From Rhodobacteraceae bacterium UBA6273 (lineage in GTDB: Bacteria; Pseudomonadota; Alphaproteobacteria; Rhodobacterales; Rhodobacteraceae), in contig DJUV01000108.1 in the NCBI GenBank assembly GCA_002440625.1, positions 1-5,047 of the forward strand: 5,047 nucleotides of DNA. Direction: 5' to 3'. Positions 1 through 4,783 of the stretch are shown here, piece by piece. Below the pieces are notes generated by a model, which made no database searches, was not told the DNA's origin, and was given only the letters and a program-made list of their open reading frames with translations. Made by a program: the position numbers and the translations under genes. The first letter of the stretch is position 1; the number at the start of each line of letters is the position of its first letter.

Positions 1-27
1 GCCGACAAGAAAGCCAAGAGGAAATAA
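1..27 (+). CDS. rpsS: 30S ribosomal protein S19, C-terminal end only (partial)
   Basis: Only the last eight codons and the TAA stop (25-27) are present. They read ADKKAKRK, a lysine/arginine-rich tail of the kind that ends S19. Identity rests mainly on position: rpsS directly precedes rplV in the S10 operon, and the spacing here (3 bases from stop to the rplV ATG) is typical. The coding end also holds the rplV ribosome binding site, AGAGGAA at 17-23, so termination on rpsS and initiation on rplV are probably coupled. S19 binds 16S rRNA in the head of the small subunit. The fragment is too short to prove identity from sequence alone. Confidence 0.8.
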   Translation, partial: ADKKAKRK

Positions 28-30
28 GCC

Positions 31-423
31 ATGAGCAAGGAAAAGAATCCGCGCCGCGTGGCCGATAACGAAGCCTTCGCCAAGGCGAAGATGCTGCGTA
101 CCTCGCCGCAGAAGCTGAACCTCGTCGCCGCGCTGATCCGCGGCAAGAAGGTCGAGAAGGCGCTTGCCGATCTTACCTTCTCCAAAAAGCGCATCGCGCT
201 TGACGTGAAGAAGTGCCTGCAATCGGCCATCGCCAACGCCGAGAACAACCACGGGCTTGATGTCGACGGTCTCGTCGTCGCCGAAGCCTGGGTCGGCAAG
301 AACCTGGTGATGAAGCGTGGCCGTCCGCGTGCGCGCGGCCGCTTCGGCAAGATCATGAAACCGTTCAGCGAGCTGACCATCAAGGTCCGGCAAGTCGAAG
401 CAACCGCCGGGGAGCAAGCGTAA
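31..423 (+). CDS. rplV: 50S ribosomal protein L22
   Basis: This is a full-length L22 of 130 residues, slightly longer than the E. coli protein because of an N-terminal extension (about residues 1-15) and a short C-terminal tail. The core [18 protein letters not shown] (23-40), [11 protein letters not shown] (65-75) and the basic stretch [15 protein letters not shown] (94-108) are diagnostic. The last of these is the tip and return strand of the extended beta-hairpin that lines the peptide exit tunnel in the large subunit, a place where macrolide-resistance changes are known in other bacteria. No deletion is apparent in the loop. The ATG at 31 follows AGAGGAA (17-23) by 7 bases. The stop TAA at 421-423 shares its last base with the rpsC start, so rpsC is probably translationally coupled. 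Confidence 0.98.
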   Translation: MSKEKNPRRVADNEAFAKAKMLRTSPQKLNLVAALIRGKKVEKALADLTFSKKRIALDVKKCLQSAIANAENNHGLDVDGLVVAEAWVGKNLVMKRGRPRARGRFGKIMKPFSELTIKVRQVEATAGEQA

Positions 424-1145
424 TGGGACAGAAGGTCAACCCGATCGGGATGCGCCTCCAGGTCAACCGCACCTGGGACAGCCGCTGGTATGCCGACAGC
501 AAGGACTACGGCAACCTGCTTCTTGAAGACCTCAAGATGCGCGACTTCATCCGTGAATACGCCAAGCAGGCCGGTGTCTCGAAGGTCATCATCGAGCGTC
601 CGCACAAGAAGTGCCGCGTCACCATCCATACCGCCCGTCCCGGTGTCATCATCGGCAAGAAGGGCGCGGATATCGAGACGCTGCGCAAGAAGCTCGCGAA
701 CTTCACCAAGTCGGAACTGCATCTCAACATCGTTGAGGTTCGCAAGCCCGAACTGGACGCGCAACTGGTGGCCGAGTCGATCGCCCAGCAGCTTGAGCGC
801 CGCGTGTCCTTCCGTCGCGCCATGAAGCGCGGCGTGCAGAACGCGATGCGCATGGGTGCCCTTGGCATCCGGGTCAACGTCGCCGGCCGTCTTGGCGGCG
901 CCGAGATCGCCCGGACCGAATGGTACCGCGAAGGCCGCGTGCCGCTGCATACGCTGCGTGCCGACATCGACTATGCGCTCGCCGAAGCCACCACGCCCTA
1001 TGGTATCATCGGGGTGAAGGTCTGGATCTTCAAAGGCGAGATCATGGAGCATGACCCCCAGGCCCGCGACCGCAAGGCCGCCGAGGCCCAGGACGGTCCG
1101 GCACCGCGCGGCCCGCGCCGTGACGACCGTCGCGACGCCCGGTAA
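423..1145 (+). CDS. rpsC: 30S ribosomal protein S3
   Basis: This 240-residue protein opens with [12 protein letters not shown], the near-invariant S3 start. Residues about 38-108 form the KH type 2 domain with its GKKG nucleic-acid loop at 78-81 ([11 protein letters not shown]). The C-terminal half carries [21 protein letters not shown] (131-151) and [31 protein letters not shown] (155-185). R131, R132 and K135 fall at the same numbers as the E. coli S3 residues implicated in ribosomal mRNA helicase activity at the entry channel. The last 30 residues are a charged Arg/Asp/Pro tail that probably is disordered. S3 sits at the mRNA entry site in the 30S head. ATG 423 overlaps the rplV stop (TAATG) and has GGGGAG at 409-414. 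The gene lies 12 bases before rplP. Confidence 0.98.
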   Translation: MGQKVNPIGMRLQVNRTWDSRWYADSKDYGNLLLEDLKMRDFIREYAKQAGVSKVIIERPHKKCRVTIHTARPGVIIGKKGADIETLRKKLANFTKSELHLNIVEVRKPELDAQLVAESIAQQLERRVSFRRAMKRGVQNAMRMGALGIRVNVAGRLGGAEIARTEWYREGRVPLHTLRADIDYALAEATTPYGIIGVKVWIFKGEIMEHDPQARDRKAAEAQDGPAPRGPRRDDRRDAR

Positions 1146-1157
1146 GGAGTAGAGAAG

Positions 1158-1571
1158 ATGCTGCAACCAAAACGGACGAAGTTCCGCAAGCAGTTCAAGG
1201 GCCGTATCCATGGCGAAGCCAAGGGTGGGTTCGAGATCAACTTCGGCGGCTTTGCCCTCAAGGCAACCGAGCCGGAGCGCGTCACCGCGCGGCAGATCGA
1301 AGCGGCCCGCCGCGCGATCACCCGCCACATGAAGCGTCAAGGCCGGGTCTGGATCCGGGTGTTCCCGGATGTTCCGGTCACCTCCAAGCCGACTGAAGTG
1401 CGGATGGGTAAAGGCAAGGGCTCCGTCGACTTCTGGGCGGCCAAGGTCAAGCCGGGCCGGATCATGTTCGAGATCGACGGCGTGAGCGAGGTCATCGCCC
1501 GCGAAGCGCTGCGCCTCGGCGCGATGAAGCTGCCGGTCACGACCCGCATCGTGGTGCGCGAGGACTGGTAA
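1158..1571 (+). CDS. rplP: 50S ribosomal protein L16
   Basis: This L16 has 137 residues (136 in E. coli). It begins [16 protein letters not shown] and contains [20 protein letters not shown] (43-62), WIRVFPD (65-71) and the glycine/lysine loop VRMGKGKG (81-88). R82 in that loop corresponds to E. coli Arg81, which is hydroxylated by a JmjC-type oxygenase there; whether this organism modifies it cannot be seen here. L16 helps to organise the A site and central protuberance of the large subunit. The ATG at 1158 has AAGGAG at 1144-1149, overlapping the rpsC stop. It is the last ribosomal gene before a 1.1-kb interruption and is followed after about 30 bases by a strong intrinsic terminator, so it looks like the 3' end of the S10 transcript. 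Confidence 0.98.
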   Translation: MLQPKRTKFRKQFKGRIHGEAKGGFEINFGGFALKATEPERVTARQIEAARRAITRHMKRQGRVWIRVFPDVPVTSKPTEVRMGKGKGSVDFWAAKVKPGRIMFEIDGVSEVIAREALRLGAMKLPVTTRIVVREDW

Positions 1572-1599
1572 GTCCTCGGACCTGCCATGAAATTTCAGG

Positions 1600-1630
1600 A
1601 AGGGCGGGGGAAACCCCGCCCTTTGTCTTT
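1600..1630 (+). terminator. Rho-independent terminator after rplP
   Basis: AGGGCGGGG (1601-1609) pairs perfectly with CCCCGCCCT (1614-1622) around a GAAA tetraloop (1610-1613), and A1600-T1623 can extend the stem. The T-rich stretch TTTGTCTTTCT follows. A GC-rich stem, a GNRA loop and a U-rich 3' tail form the classic intrinsic terminator. It faces the + strand and lies 29 bases after the rplP stop. Readthrough to the downstream genes may still occur at some level. Confidence 0.9.
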
Positions 1631-1638
1631 CTGGTGGG

Positions 1639-1659
1639 GCGGCGGTGAAAGCTCGCCGC
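1639..1659 (+). other. GC-rich hairpin just after the terminator
   Basis: GCGGCG (1639-1644) and CGCCGC (1654-1659) form a perfect 6-bp stem, extendable by a G-T pair, around a 7-9 base loop. It starts about 9 bases after the terminator T-tract. It may be a second, back-up termination or stability structure, or simply a chance product of GC-rich DNA. No T-tract follows it. Confidence 0.4.
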
Positions 1660-1675
1660 AGGGTTGCGTTGCGCG

Positions 1676-1738
1676 CATTGCAGCCATGACGGCATGCGAC
1701 AGTTTTGCGACTTCGGCGGCGGGGCAAAACCTGCAATG
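1676..1738 (+). repeat. Nested inverted repeats upstream of the kinase-like gene
   Basis: CATTGCAG (1676-1683) and CTGCAATG (1731-1738) are exact 8-base inverted copies. Inside them lies a second exact pair, GTTTTGC (1702-1708) and GCAAAAC (1724-1730), whose right arm directly abuts the outer right arm. The 18 bases between the two left arms can form a small hairpin of their own (GCC 1683-1685 with GGC 1691-1693). The arrangement could be a structured 5' leader of the following gene, a small RNA or a protein-binding site. No convincing sigma-70 promoter could be placed in this spacer (1631-1788). Confidence 0.45.
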
Positions 1739-1742
1739 ATGG

Positions 1743-1779
1743 CCGAGGAATGCTGGCGTGCCTCGGAAGGTTACTTCCG
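1743..1779 (+). promoter_or_regulatory. Two overlapping, mutually exclusive hairpins before the kinase-like gene
   Basis: CCGAGG (1743-1748) can pair with CCTCGG (1761-1766). CGGAAG (1764-1769) can pair with CTTCCG (1774-1779) across the tetraloop GTTA. The two stems share bases 1764-1766, so only one can form in full at a time. The second lies 9 bases before the ATG at 1789 and covers the only purine-rich stretch nearby (GGAAGG, 1765-1770). Together they could form a switch controlling translation of the gene; this is inference from base pairing only. Confidence 0.35.
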
Positions 1780-1788
1780 CGTCTGTAA

Positions 1789-2481
1789 ATGGAGGCAGAG
1801 ATTTCTGGTGTAAGGGTTGAGCGCGTCGAGTTGGACGGCCATCCGGGCTGGCTGAAGCGCAGGGAGACTGTCGACCTCAGGCGACGGCTTCTGAAGGGTA
1901 ACCCGAACCGACTTTTCGAGGCAGAGCGCCGCGCCTATCGGACGGTGCAGCGCGCCGGGCTGCCATTCCCCGCGATCATCGACGAAGGGCCGGATTTCTT
2001 CGTCGTCGCCGACGCGGGGCCAAGCCTCAAGGATATCGCCCTCACCGAAGGCGTCCCGTCGCCGAAATTTCGGCAAGGTACGGTCGCTGCAGCGAAGGCG
2101 CTCGCGCGGCTCCACAATGCCGGACTAAGCCACGGTCGCCCGGCGCCGCGCGATATCTGCTGGCAGAACGGGCGGATCACCTTCATCGACCTCGAGAAGT
2201 ACGGCGACAGGGGCAACCGGACCAAAGGCCATGTCTGGGACGTGCTGGTGTTCTTCTACAATCTCGCCGGTGACATCGGGGGCGTGGACGAAACCGTCCT
2301 CGCTGCGCGGGACGCCTATCGCGCCGAGGACAGGCAGGGCATCTGGGACCTTGCCGAACGCCGGGTGCGGCGGCTCCGCTGGCTTGGCCCGGTCCTCCGC
2401 ACGCTCGGGCGGATGCTGCACGACAAGCGGGATTTCCGGGCCATCGGTCCGTTCATGGATCTGTTTCTGGGCAAGCCGTAA
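1789..2481 (+). CDS. Kinase-fold protein, WaaP/InaA-like, with altered catalytic loop
   Basis: The 230-residue soluble protein (no signal peptide or membrane segment seen) shows protein-kinase-fold landmarks in order: a beta3-like lysine K23 in WLKRRE, a helix-C glutamate (E44 or E46 in [10 protein letters not shown]), a hinge near 71-83, a helix ending [13 protein letters not shown] (104-116), the catalytic-loop equivalent HGRPAPRDI (115-123), the metal-binding aspartate D134 in [10 protein letters not shown] and a helix-F aspartate D151 in HVWDVLVFF. The IDLEK wording resembles InaA/lipopolysaccharide-kinase relatives. In the usual HGDxxxxN pattern the Asp is R117 and the Asn is D122, so it may be a pseudokinase or use a different chemistry; the substrate is unknown. 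The ATG at 1789 is the first possible start, because TAA (1786-1788) precedes it in frame. No good ribosome binding site is visible. Its AGG and CGA codons set it apart from the ribosomal genes on either side, suggesting lower expression. Confidence 0.8.
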   Translation: MEAEISGVRVERVELDGHPGWLKRRETVDLRRRLLKGNPNRLFEAERRAYRTVQRAGLPFPAIIDEGPDFFVVADAGPSLKDIALTEGVPSPKFRQGTVAAAKALARLHNAGLSHGRPAPRDICWQNGRITFIDLEKYGDRGNRTKGHVWDVLVFFYNLAGDIGGVDETVLAARDAYRAEDRQGIWDLAERRVRRLRWLGPVLRTLGRMLHDKRDFRAIGPFMDLFLGKP

Positions 2482-2487
2482 CAACCC

Positions 2488-2523
2488 GCCGGGTAGGATG
2501 GGCAGTACTGCCCATCCTACGGC
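2488..2523. repeat. Perfect 28-bp palindrome, REP-like element
   Basis: Positions 2493-2520 are a perfect palindrome with arms beginning GTAGGATGGGCA and centred on AGTACT. Three further pairs (2488-2490 with 2521-2523) are possible across a two-base GG bulge. It begins 11 bases after the stop of the kinase-like gene. The GTAGGATGGGCA...TGCCCATCCTAC pattern resembles dispersed intergenic palindromes that I recall from many proteobacterial genomes. Copy number cannot be judged from one copy. It lacks a T-tract, so it could end or stabilise transcripts as a 3' hairpin but is not a standard intrinsic terminator. Confidence 0.7.
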
Positions 2524-2546
2524 ATTCGCCCCCTATCAACTTTCCC

Positions 2547-2575
2547 TTGCCCTCCCGGCGGCCCTCCCCTATAGG
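2547..2575 (+). promoter_or_regulatory. Candidate sigma-70 promoter for rpmC and downstream genes
   Basis: The candidate is TTGCCC (2547-2552, 4 of 6 to TTGACA), a 17-base spacer and TATAGG (2570-2575, 4 of 6 to TATAAT). Transcription would begin near 2581-2583. The stretch after the -10 (GACGC) is GC-rich, as at stringently controlled ribosomal promoters. It is the best-spaced match between the kinase-like gene and rpmC, and a promoter is needed here if the terminator after rplP is efficient. No transcription data are available. Confidence 0.5.
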
Positions 2576-2582
2576 GACGCAT

Positions 2583-2665
2583 CCTGCGATTCCGGGTCTC
2601 CCGGATTCGTGGGTCAATCATTGACTCCACCGGATCGAGGGTCACCCGAAAGGGGTCCTCCGGTG
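2583..2665 (+). promoter_or_regulatory. Structured leader of rpmC: three consecutive stem-loops
   Basis: Stem 1 pairs CCTGCGATTCCGGG (2583-2596) with CCCGGATTCGTGGG (2600-2613): 13 pairs including two wobbles, one T-T mismatch and a TCT loop. Stem 2 pairs GTCAA (2613-2617) with TTGAC (2621-2625) around TCA, extendable to 2611-2627, which competes with the base of stem 1. Stem 3 pairs CACCGGA (2628-2634) with TCCGGTG (2659-2665). Stem 3 ends just before the rpmC ribosome binding site (AAAGGA, 2672-2677). The leader would begin almost exactly at the predicted start of transcription. It may be an autogenous ribosomal-protein-binding leader, but the ligand is unknown. Confidence 0.45.
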
Positions 2666-2686
2666 ATGTTGAAAGGACATGGCGAG

Positions 2687-2890
2687 ATGAACGCCCAGGA
2701 ACTGAAGACGAAATCGCCCGACCAGCTGCGTGATCAGCTCGTCGCGCTGAAGAAGGAGGCGTTCAACCTCCGCTTCCAGCAGGCCACCGGCCAGCTTGAA
2801 AACACCGCCCGCATGCGCGTCGTCCGCCGTGACGTTGCCCGCATCCAGACGGTTCTGAACCAGAAAGCCGCTGAAGCGGCGGCGAACTGA
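2687..2890 (+). CDS. rpmC: 50S ribosomal protein L29
   Basis: This 67-residue L29 is an all-helical hairpin protein that binds 23S rRNA near the exit of the peptide tunnel, next to L23, where trigger factor and SRP dock. The signature [20 protein letters not shown] (21-40) followed by [14 protein letters not shown] (47-60) is unmistakable. The start at 2687 ([14 protein letters not shown]) is preferred because it matches the usual family start and has AAAGGA (2672-2677) 9 bases upstream. An in-frame ATG at 2666 would add seven residues and lies directly against a leader hairpin. In most bacteria rpmC follows rplP with almost no gap; here 1115 bases intervene. The stop TGA (2888-2890) overlaps the rpsQ ribosome binding site. 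Confidence 0.97.
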   Translation: MNAQELKTKSPDQLRDQLVALKKEAFNLRFQQATGQLENTARMRVVRRDVARIQTVLNQKAAEAAAN

Positions 2891-2901
2891 GGAACACAGA
2901 C

Positions 2902-3141
2902 ATGCCCAAACGTATCCTGCAAGGCGTCGTGACCTCGGACAAGAACGAGCAGACGATCACCGTTCTGGTCGAGCGCCGCTTCAAGCATCCGCTGCTGCAA
3001 AAGACGGTGCGGAAGTCGAAGAAATACCGCGCCCATGACGCGGAAAACAAATTCAAGATCGGCGACACCGTGCGTATCGAAGAATGCGCGCCGATCTCGA
3101 AGACGAAACGCTGGACCGTGGTGCTTGACGCTTCGGCGTAA
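2902..3141 (+). CDS. rpsQ: 30S ribosomal protein S17
   Basis: This is a 79-residue S17, close to the usual 80-85, with the five-stranded OB fold that binds 16S rRNA early in small-subunit assembly. Visible marks are [21 protein letters not shown] (1-21), the basic stretch [18 protein letters not shown] (29-46) and the C-terminal signature [19 protein letters not shown] (53-71). The ATG at 2902 follows GAGGAA (2889-2894), which overlaps the rpmC stop, 11 bases downstream of that gene. A 72-base gap then separates it from rplN. That gap marks the conventional border between the S10 and spc operons, although here the transcriptional break appears to lie further upstream. Confidence 0.98.
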   Translation: MPKRILQGVVTSDKNEQTITVLVERRFKHPLLQKTVRKSKKYRAHDAENKFKIGDTVRIEECAPISKTKRWTVVLDASA

Positions 3142-3187
3142 GTCCATATCCAGCTCAATCGAAACCCTGGGGCCGCGGAATAAAGTC

Positions 3188-3211
3188 GGTCTCCAAAGGT
3201 CGGGAGAAACC
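3188..3211 (+). promoter_or_regulatory. Hairpin masking the rplN ribosome binding site
   Basis: TCTCC (3190-3194) pairs with GGAGA (3203-3207) around an 8-base loop, and GG (3188-3189) can pair with CC (3210-3211) across an AA bulge. The GGAG core of the rplN ribosome binding site is in the 3' arm, seven bases before the ATG at 3214. If it forms, it would limit initiation on rplN. The stem is short, so stability is uncertain. Confidence 0.4.
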
Positions 3212-3213
3212 AA

Positions 3214-3582
3214 ATGATCCAGATGCAGACCAATCTGGATGTAGCTGACAACTCCGGCGCTCGCCGGGTTCAGTGCATCAAGGTCCTGGGTGGTTCCCAC
3301 CGCCGCTACGCCAGCGTCGGCGACATCATCGTGGTGTCGGTGAAGGAAGCCATCCCGCGCGGCCGCGTGAAGAAAGGTGACGTCCGCAAGGCCGTCGTCG
3401 TGCGCACCGCCAAAGAAGTTCGCCGTGAAGACGGCACGTCGATCCGCTTCGACCGCAACGCCGCCGTCATCCTGAACAACCAGGGCGAGCCGGTCGGCAC
3501 CCGTATCTTCGGGCCGGTCGTTCGTGAGCTTCGCGCGAAGAACTTCATGAAGATCATCTCGCTTGCGCCGGAGGTGCTGTGA
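3214..3582 (+). CDS. rplN: 50S ribosomal protein L14
   Basis: L14 has 122 residues, the near-universal length. It reads [27 protein letters not shown] (1-27), then [24 protein letters not shown] (34-57), [30 protein letters not shown] (60-89) and [28 protein letters not shown] (95-122), all hallmarks of the family. It is a beta-barrel protein that binds 23S rRNA and contacts the small subunit through an intersubunit bridge; RsfS silencing factor docks on it in other bacteria. It is the first gene of the classic spc operon. Its ribosome binding site, GGGAGA (3202-3207), lies in a possible hairpin. The stop TGA (3580-3582) overlaps the rplX ATG by one base. Confidence 0.98.
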   Translation: MIQMQTNLDVADNSGARRVQCIKVLGGSHRRYASVGDIIVVSVKEAIPRGRVKKGDVRKAVVVRTAKEVRREDGTSIRFDRNAAVILNNQGEPVGTRIFGPVVRELRAKNFMKIISLAPEVL

Positions 3583-3887
3583 TGGCCGCGAAACTCCGTA
3601 AAGGCGACAAGGTCGTCGTCCTTGCCGGCAAGGACAAGGGCAAGCAAGGCGAGATTCAGTCCGTTGACCCGAAGGCCAACAAGGCCGTGGTCGACGGCGT
3701 GAACATCGCCATCCGCCACACGCGCCAGTCCCAGTCGAACCAGGGCGGTCGTCAGCCGAAGGCAATGCCAATCGACCTGTCGAACCTCTCGGTGATGGAC
3801 AAGAACGGCAAGGCCACCCGCGTCGGCTTCCGCATGGACGGCGACAAGAAGGTGCGTTTCGCCAAGACCACGGGAGACGTGATCTGA
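3582..3887 (+). CDS. rplX: 50S ribosomal protein L24
   Basis: This is a 101-residue L24 with the KOW motif at about residues 5-32 ([21 protein letters not shown], with the invariant glycine G20). After it come the [29 protein letters not shown] stretch (41-69), [13 protein letters not shown] and a basic C-terminus. L24 is an assembly initiator that binds the 5' domain of 23S rRNA near the tunnel exit. ATG 3582 is chosen over an in-frame GTG at 3579, because [11 protein letters not shown] is the usual start and GGAGGT (3570-3575) is 6 bases from the ATG but only 3 from the GTG. The gene overlaps rplN and rplE by one base at each end (TGATG), implying coupled translation. Confidence 0.97.
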   Translation: MAAKLRKGDKVVVLAGKDKGKQGEIQSVDPKANKAVVDGVNIAIRHTRQSQSNQGGRQPKAMPIDLSNLSVMDKNGKATRVGFRMDGDKKVRFAKTTGDVI

Positions 3888-4447
3888 TGCTCGACGCTCA
3901 AACCTATACCCCGCGTCTCAAGGCGCTCTACGCCTCGACGATCCGCGCGGCGCTGATGGAAGAATTCTCGTACAAGAATGAGATGCAGCTTCCGAAGCTC
4001 GACAAGATCGTCCTGAACATGGGCGTCGGCGAAGCGGTCAAGGACACCAAGAAGGTGAAACAGGCCGCCGAGGAACTGACCCTGATCGCCGGCCAGAAGG
4101 CCGTCATCAACAAGGCCAAGAAGTCGATCGCCGGCTTCCGCGTCCGTGAAGAGATGCCGCTGGGCTGCAAAGTCACGCTGCGCGGCGACCGGATGTACGA
4201 ATTCCTCGACCGCCTGATCAACGTGGCGCTTCCCCGCGTCCGCGACTTCCGCGGCGTGAAGGGCTCTTCGTTCGACGGCCGTGGCAACTACGCGATGGGC
4301 CTCAAGGAACAAATCGTGTTCCCCGAGATCGACTTCGACAAGGTCGACGAAGTTCTCGGCATGGACATCATCATCTGCACCACCGCGCGGACCGACGCGG
4401 AAGCTAAGGCGCTGTTGAAGCAATTCAACATGCCCTTCACCAGCTGA
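3887..4447 (+). CDS. rplE: 50S ribosomal protein L5
   Basis: This 186-residue L5 is slightly longer than the E. coli protein because of an N-terminal extension ([10 protein letters not shown]). Family marks include [23 protein letters not shown] (35-57), the [25 protein letters not shown] stretch (76-100), [18 protein letters not shown] (106-123) and [21 protein letters not shown] (134-154). L5 binds 5S rRNA in the central protuberance and contacts the P-site tRNA. The ATG overlaps the rplX stop; GGGAG (3872-3876) lies 10 bases upstream. In E. coli this start region is where S8 represses the spc operon. Only a small hairpin (AGGCG 3921-3925 with CGCCT 3931-3935) is seen here, and I cannot identify it as an S8 site. 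Confidence 0.98.
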   Translation: MLDAQTYTPRLKALYASTIRAALMEEFSYKNEMQLPKLDKIVLNMGVGEAVKDTKKVKQAAEELTLIAGQKAVINKAKKSIAGFRVREEMPLGCKVTLRGDRMYEFLDRLINVALPRVRDFRGVKGSSFDGRGNYAMGLKEQIVFPEIDFDKVDEVLGMDIIICTTARTDAEAKALLKQFNMPFTS

Positions 4448-4464
4448 TCGCGGAGGAAAGACGA

Positions 4465-4770
4465 ATGGCAAAGAAATCCATGGTGAACCGCGAAGTTAAG
4501 CGCGCCAAGCTGGTCAAGCAGTACGCTTCCCGCCGCGCTGCGCTGAAGGCGATCATCGAAGACCAGTCGAAGCCGATGGAAGACCGTTTCAAGGCTACGC
4601 TGAAACTGGCTGAACTGCCCCGCAACTCTTCGGCGACGCGGATTCACAACCGCTGCCAGCTCACGGGCCGTCCCCATGCCTATTACCGCAAACTCAAGCT
4701 CAGCCGCATCATGCTGCGTGATCTCGCCTCGATGGGCCAGATCCCCGGCATGGTGAAGTCGAGCTGGTAA
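4465..4770 (+). CDS. rpsN: 30S ribosomal protein S14, zinc-free type
   Basis: S14 has 101 residues, the length of the long C-minus form. The N-terminal half ([20 protein letters not shown], then [13 protein letters not shown]) is helical and basic. The conserved core is [20 protein letters not shown] (51-70), [31 protein letters not shown] (71-101). The zinc-binding CxxC pairs of the short C-plus paralogue are absent; only C64 remains, so no zinc ribbon forms. S14 sits in the 30S head near S3 and S19 and joins late in assembly. A strong ribosome binding site, GGAGGAAA (4452-4459), precedes the ATG at 4465, 17 bases after rplE. Confidence 0.98.
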   Translation: MAKKSMVNREVKRAKLVKQYASRRAALKAIIEDQSKPMEDRFKATLKLAELPRNSSATRIHNRCQLTGRPHAYYRKLKLSRIMLRDLASMGQIPGMVKSSW

Positions 4771-4783
4771 GGAGGACCGAGAT

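Noticed and set aside
1623..1788. Promoter for the kinase-like gene
   Set aside because: Several TTGC-type -35 matches occur (for example 1664 and 1705), but none has an acceptable -10 at 16-18 bases. TTGTCT (1623-1628) pairs only with a weak TGAAAG.
1771..2484. Minus-strand open frames opposite the kinase-like gene (about 96-119 codons)
   Set aside because: The + strand frame shows an ordered set of kinase-fold motifs, while the minus frames show none and overlap each other.
2231..2686. Upstream extension of the rpmC frame (fusion to a 150-residue N-terminal region)
   Set aside because: The frame is open by chance through the end of the kinase-like gene and the leader. L29 is a 60-70 residue protein that starts at MNAQEL, with a suitable ribosome binding site.
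2666..2686. Alternative rpmC start at ATG 2666, adding seven residues
   Set aside because: The extra residues do not match the usual L29 start, and this ATG abuts a hairpin. The ATG at 2687 has better support, though 2666 cannot be excluded.
1572..2686. Insertion sequence or transposon origin of the interruption
   Set aside because: No transposase, terminal inverted repeats or target-site duplication could be found at the edges.
2734..3771. Open frame of 345 codons on the minus strand across rpmC, rpsQ, rplN and rplX
   Set aside because: It is antisense to four certain ribosomal protein genes, has an Arg/Asp/His-rich composition typical of the reverse frame of GC-rich genes, and shows no family motif.
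3870..3940. S8-type repressor site at the rplE start
   Set aside because: Only a 5-bp hairpin (3921-3935) is seen. I could not recognise the helix 21-like internal loop required for S8 binding, so no site is claimed.
3752..4471. Open frame of 239 codons on the minus strand opposite rplX and rplE
   Set aside because: It is the reverse-frame shadow of highly biased codons; it covers the whole of rplE and has no recognisable domain.
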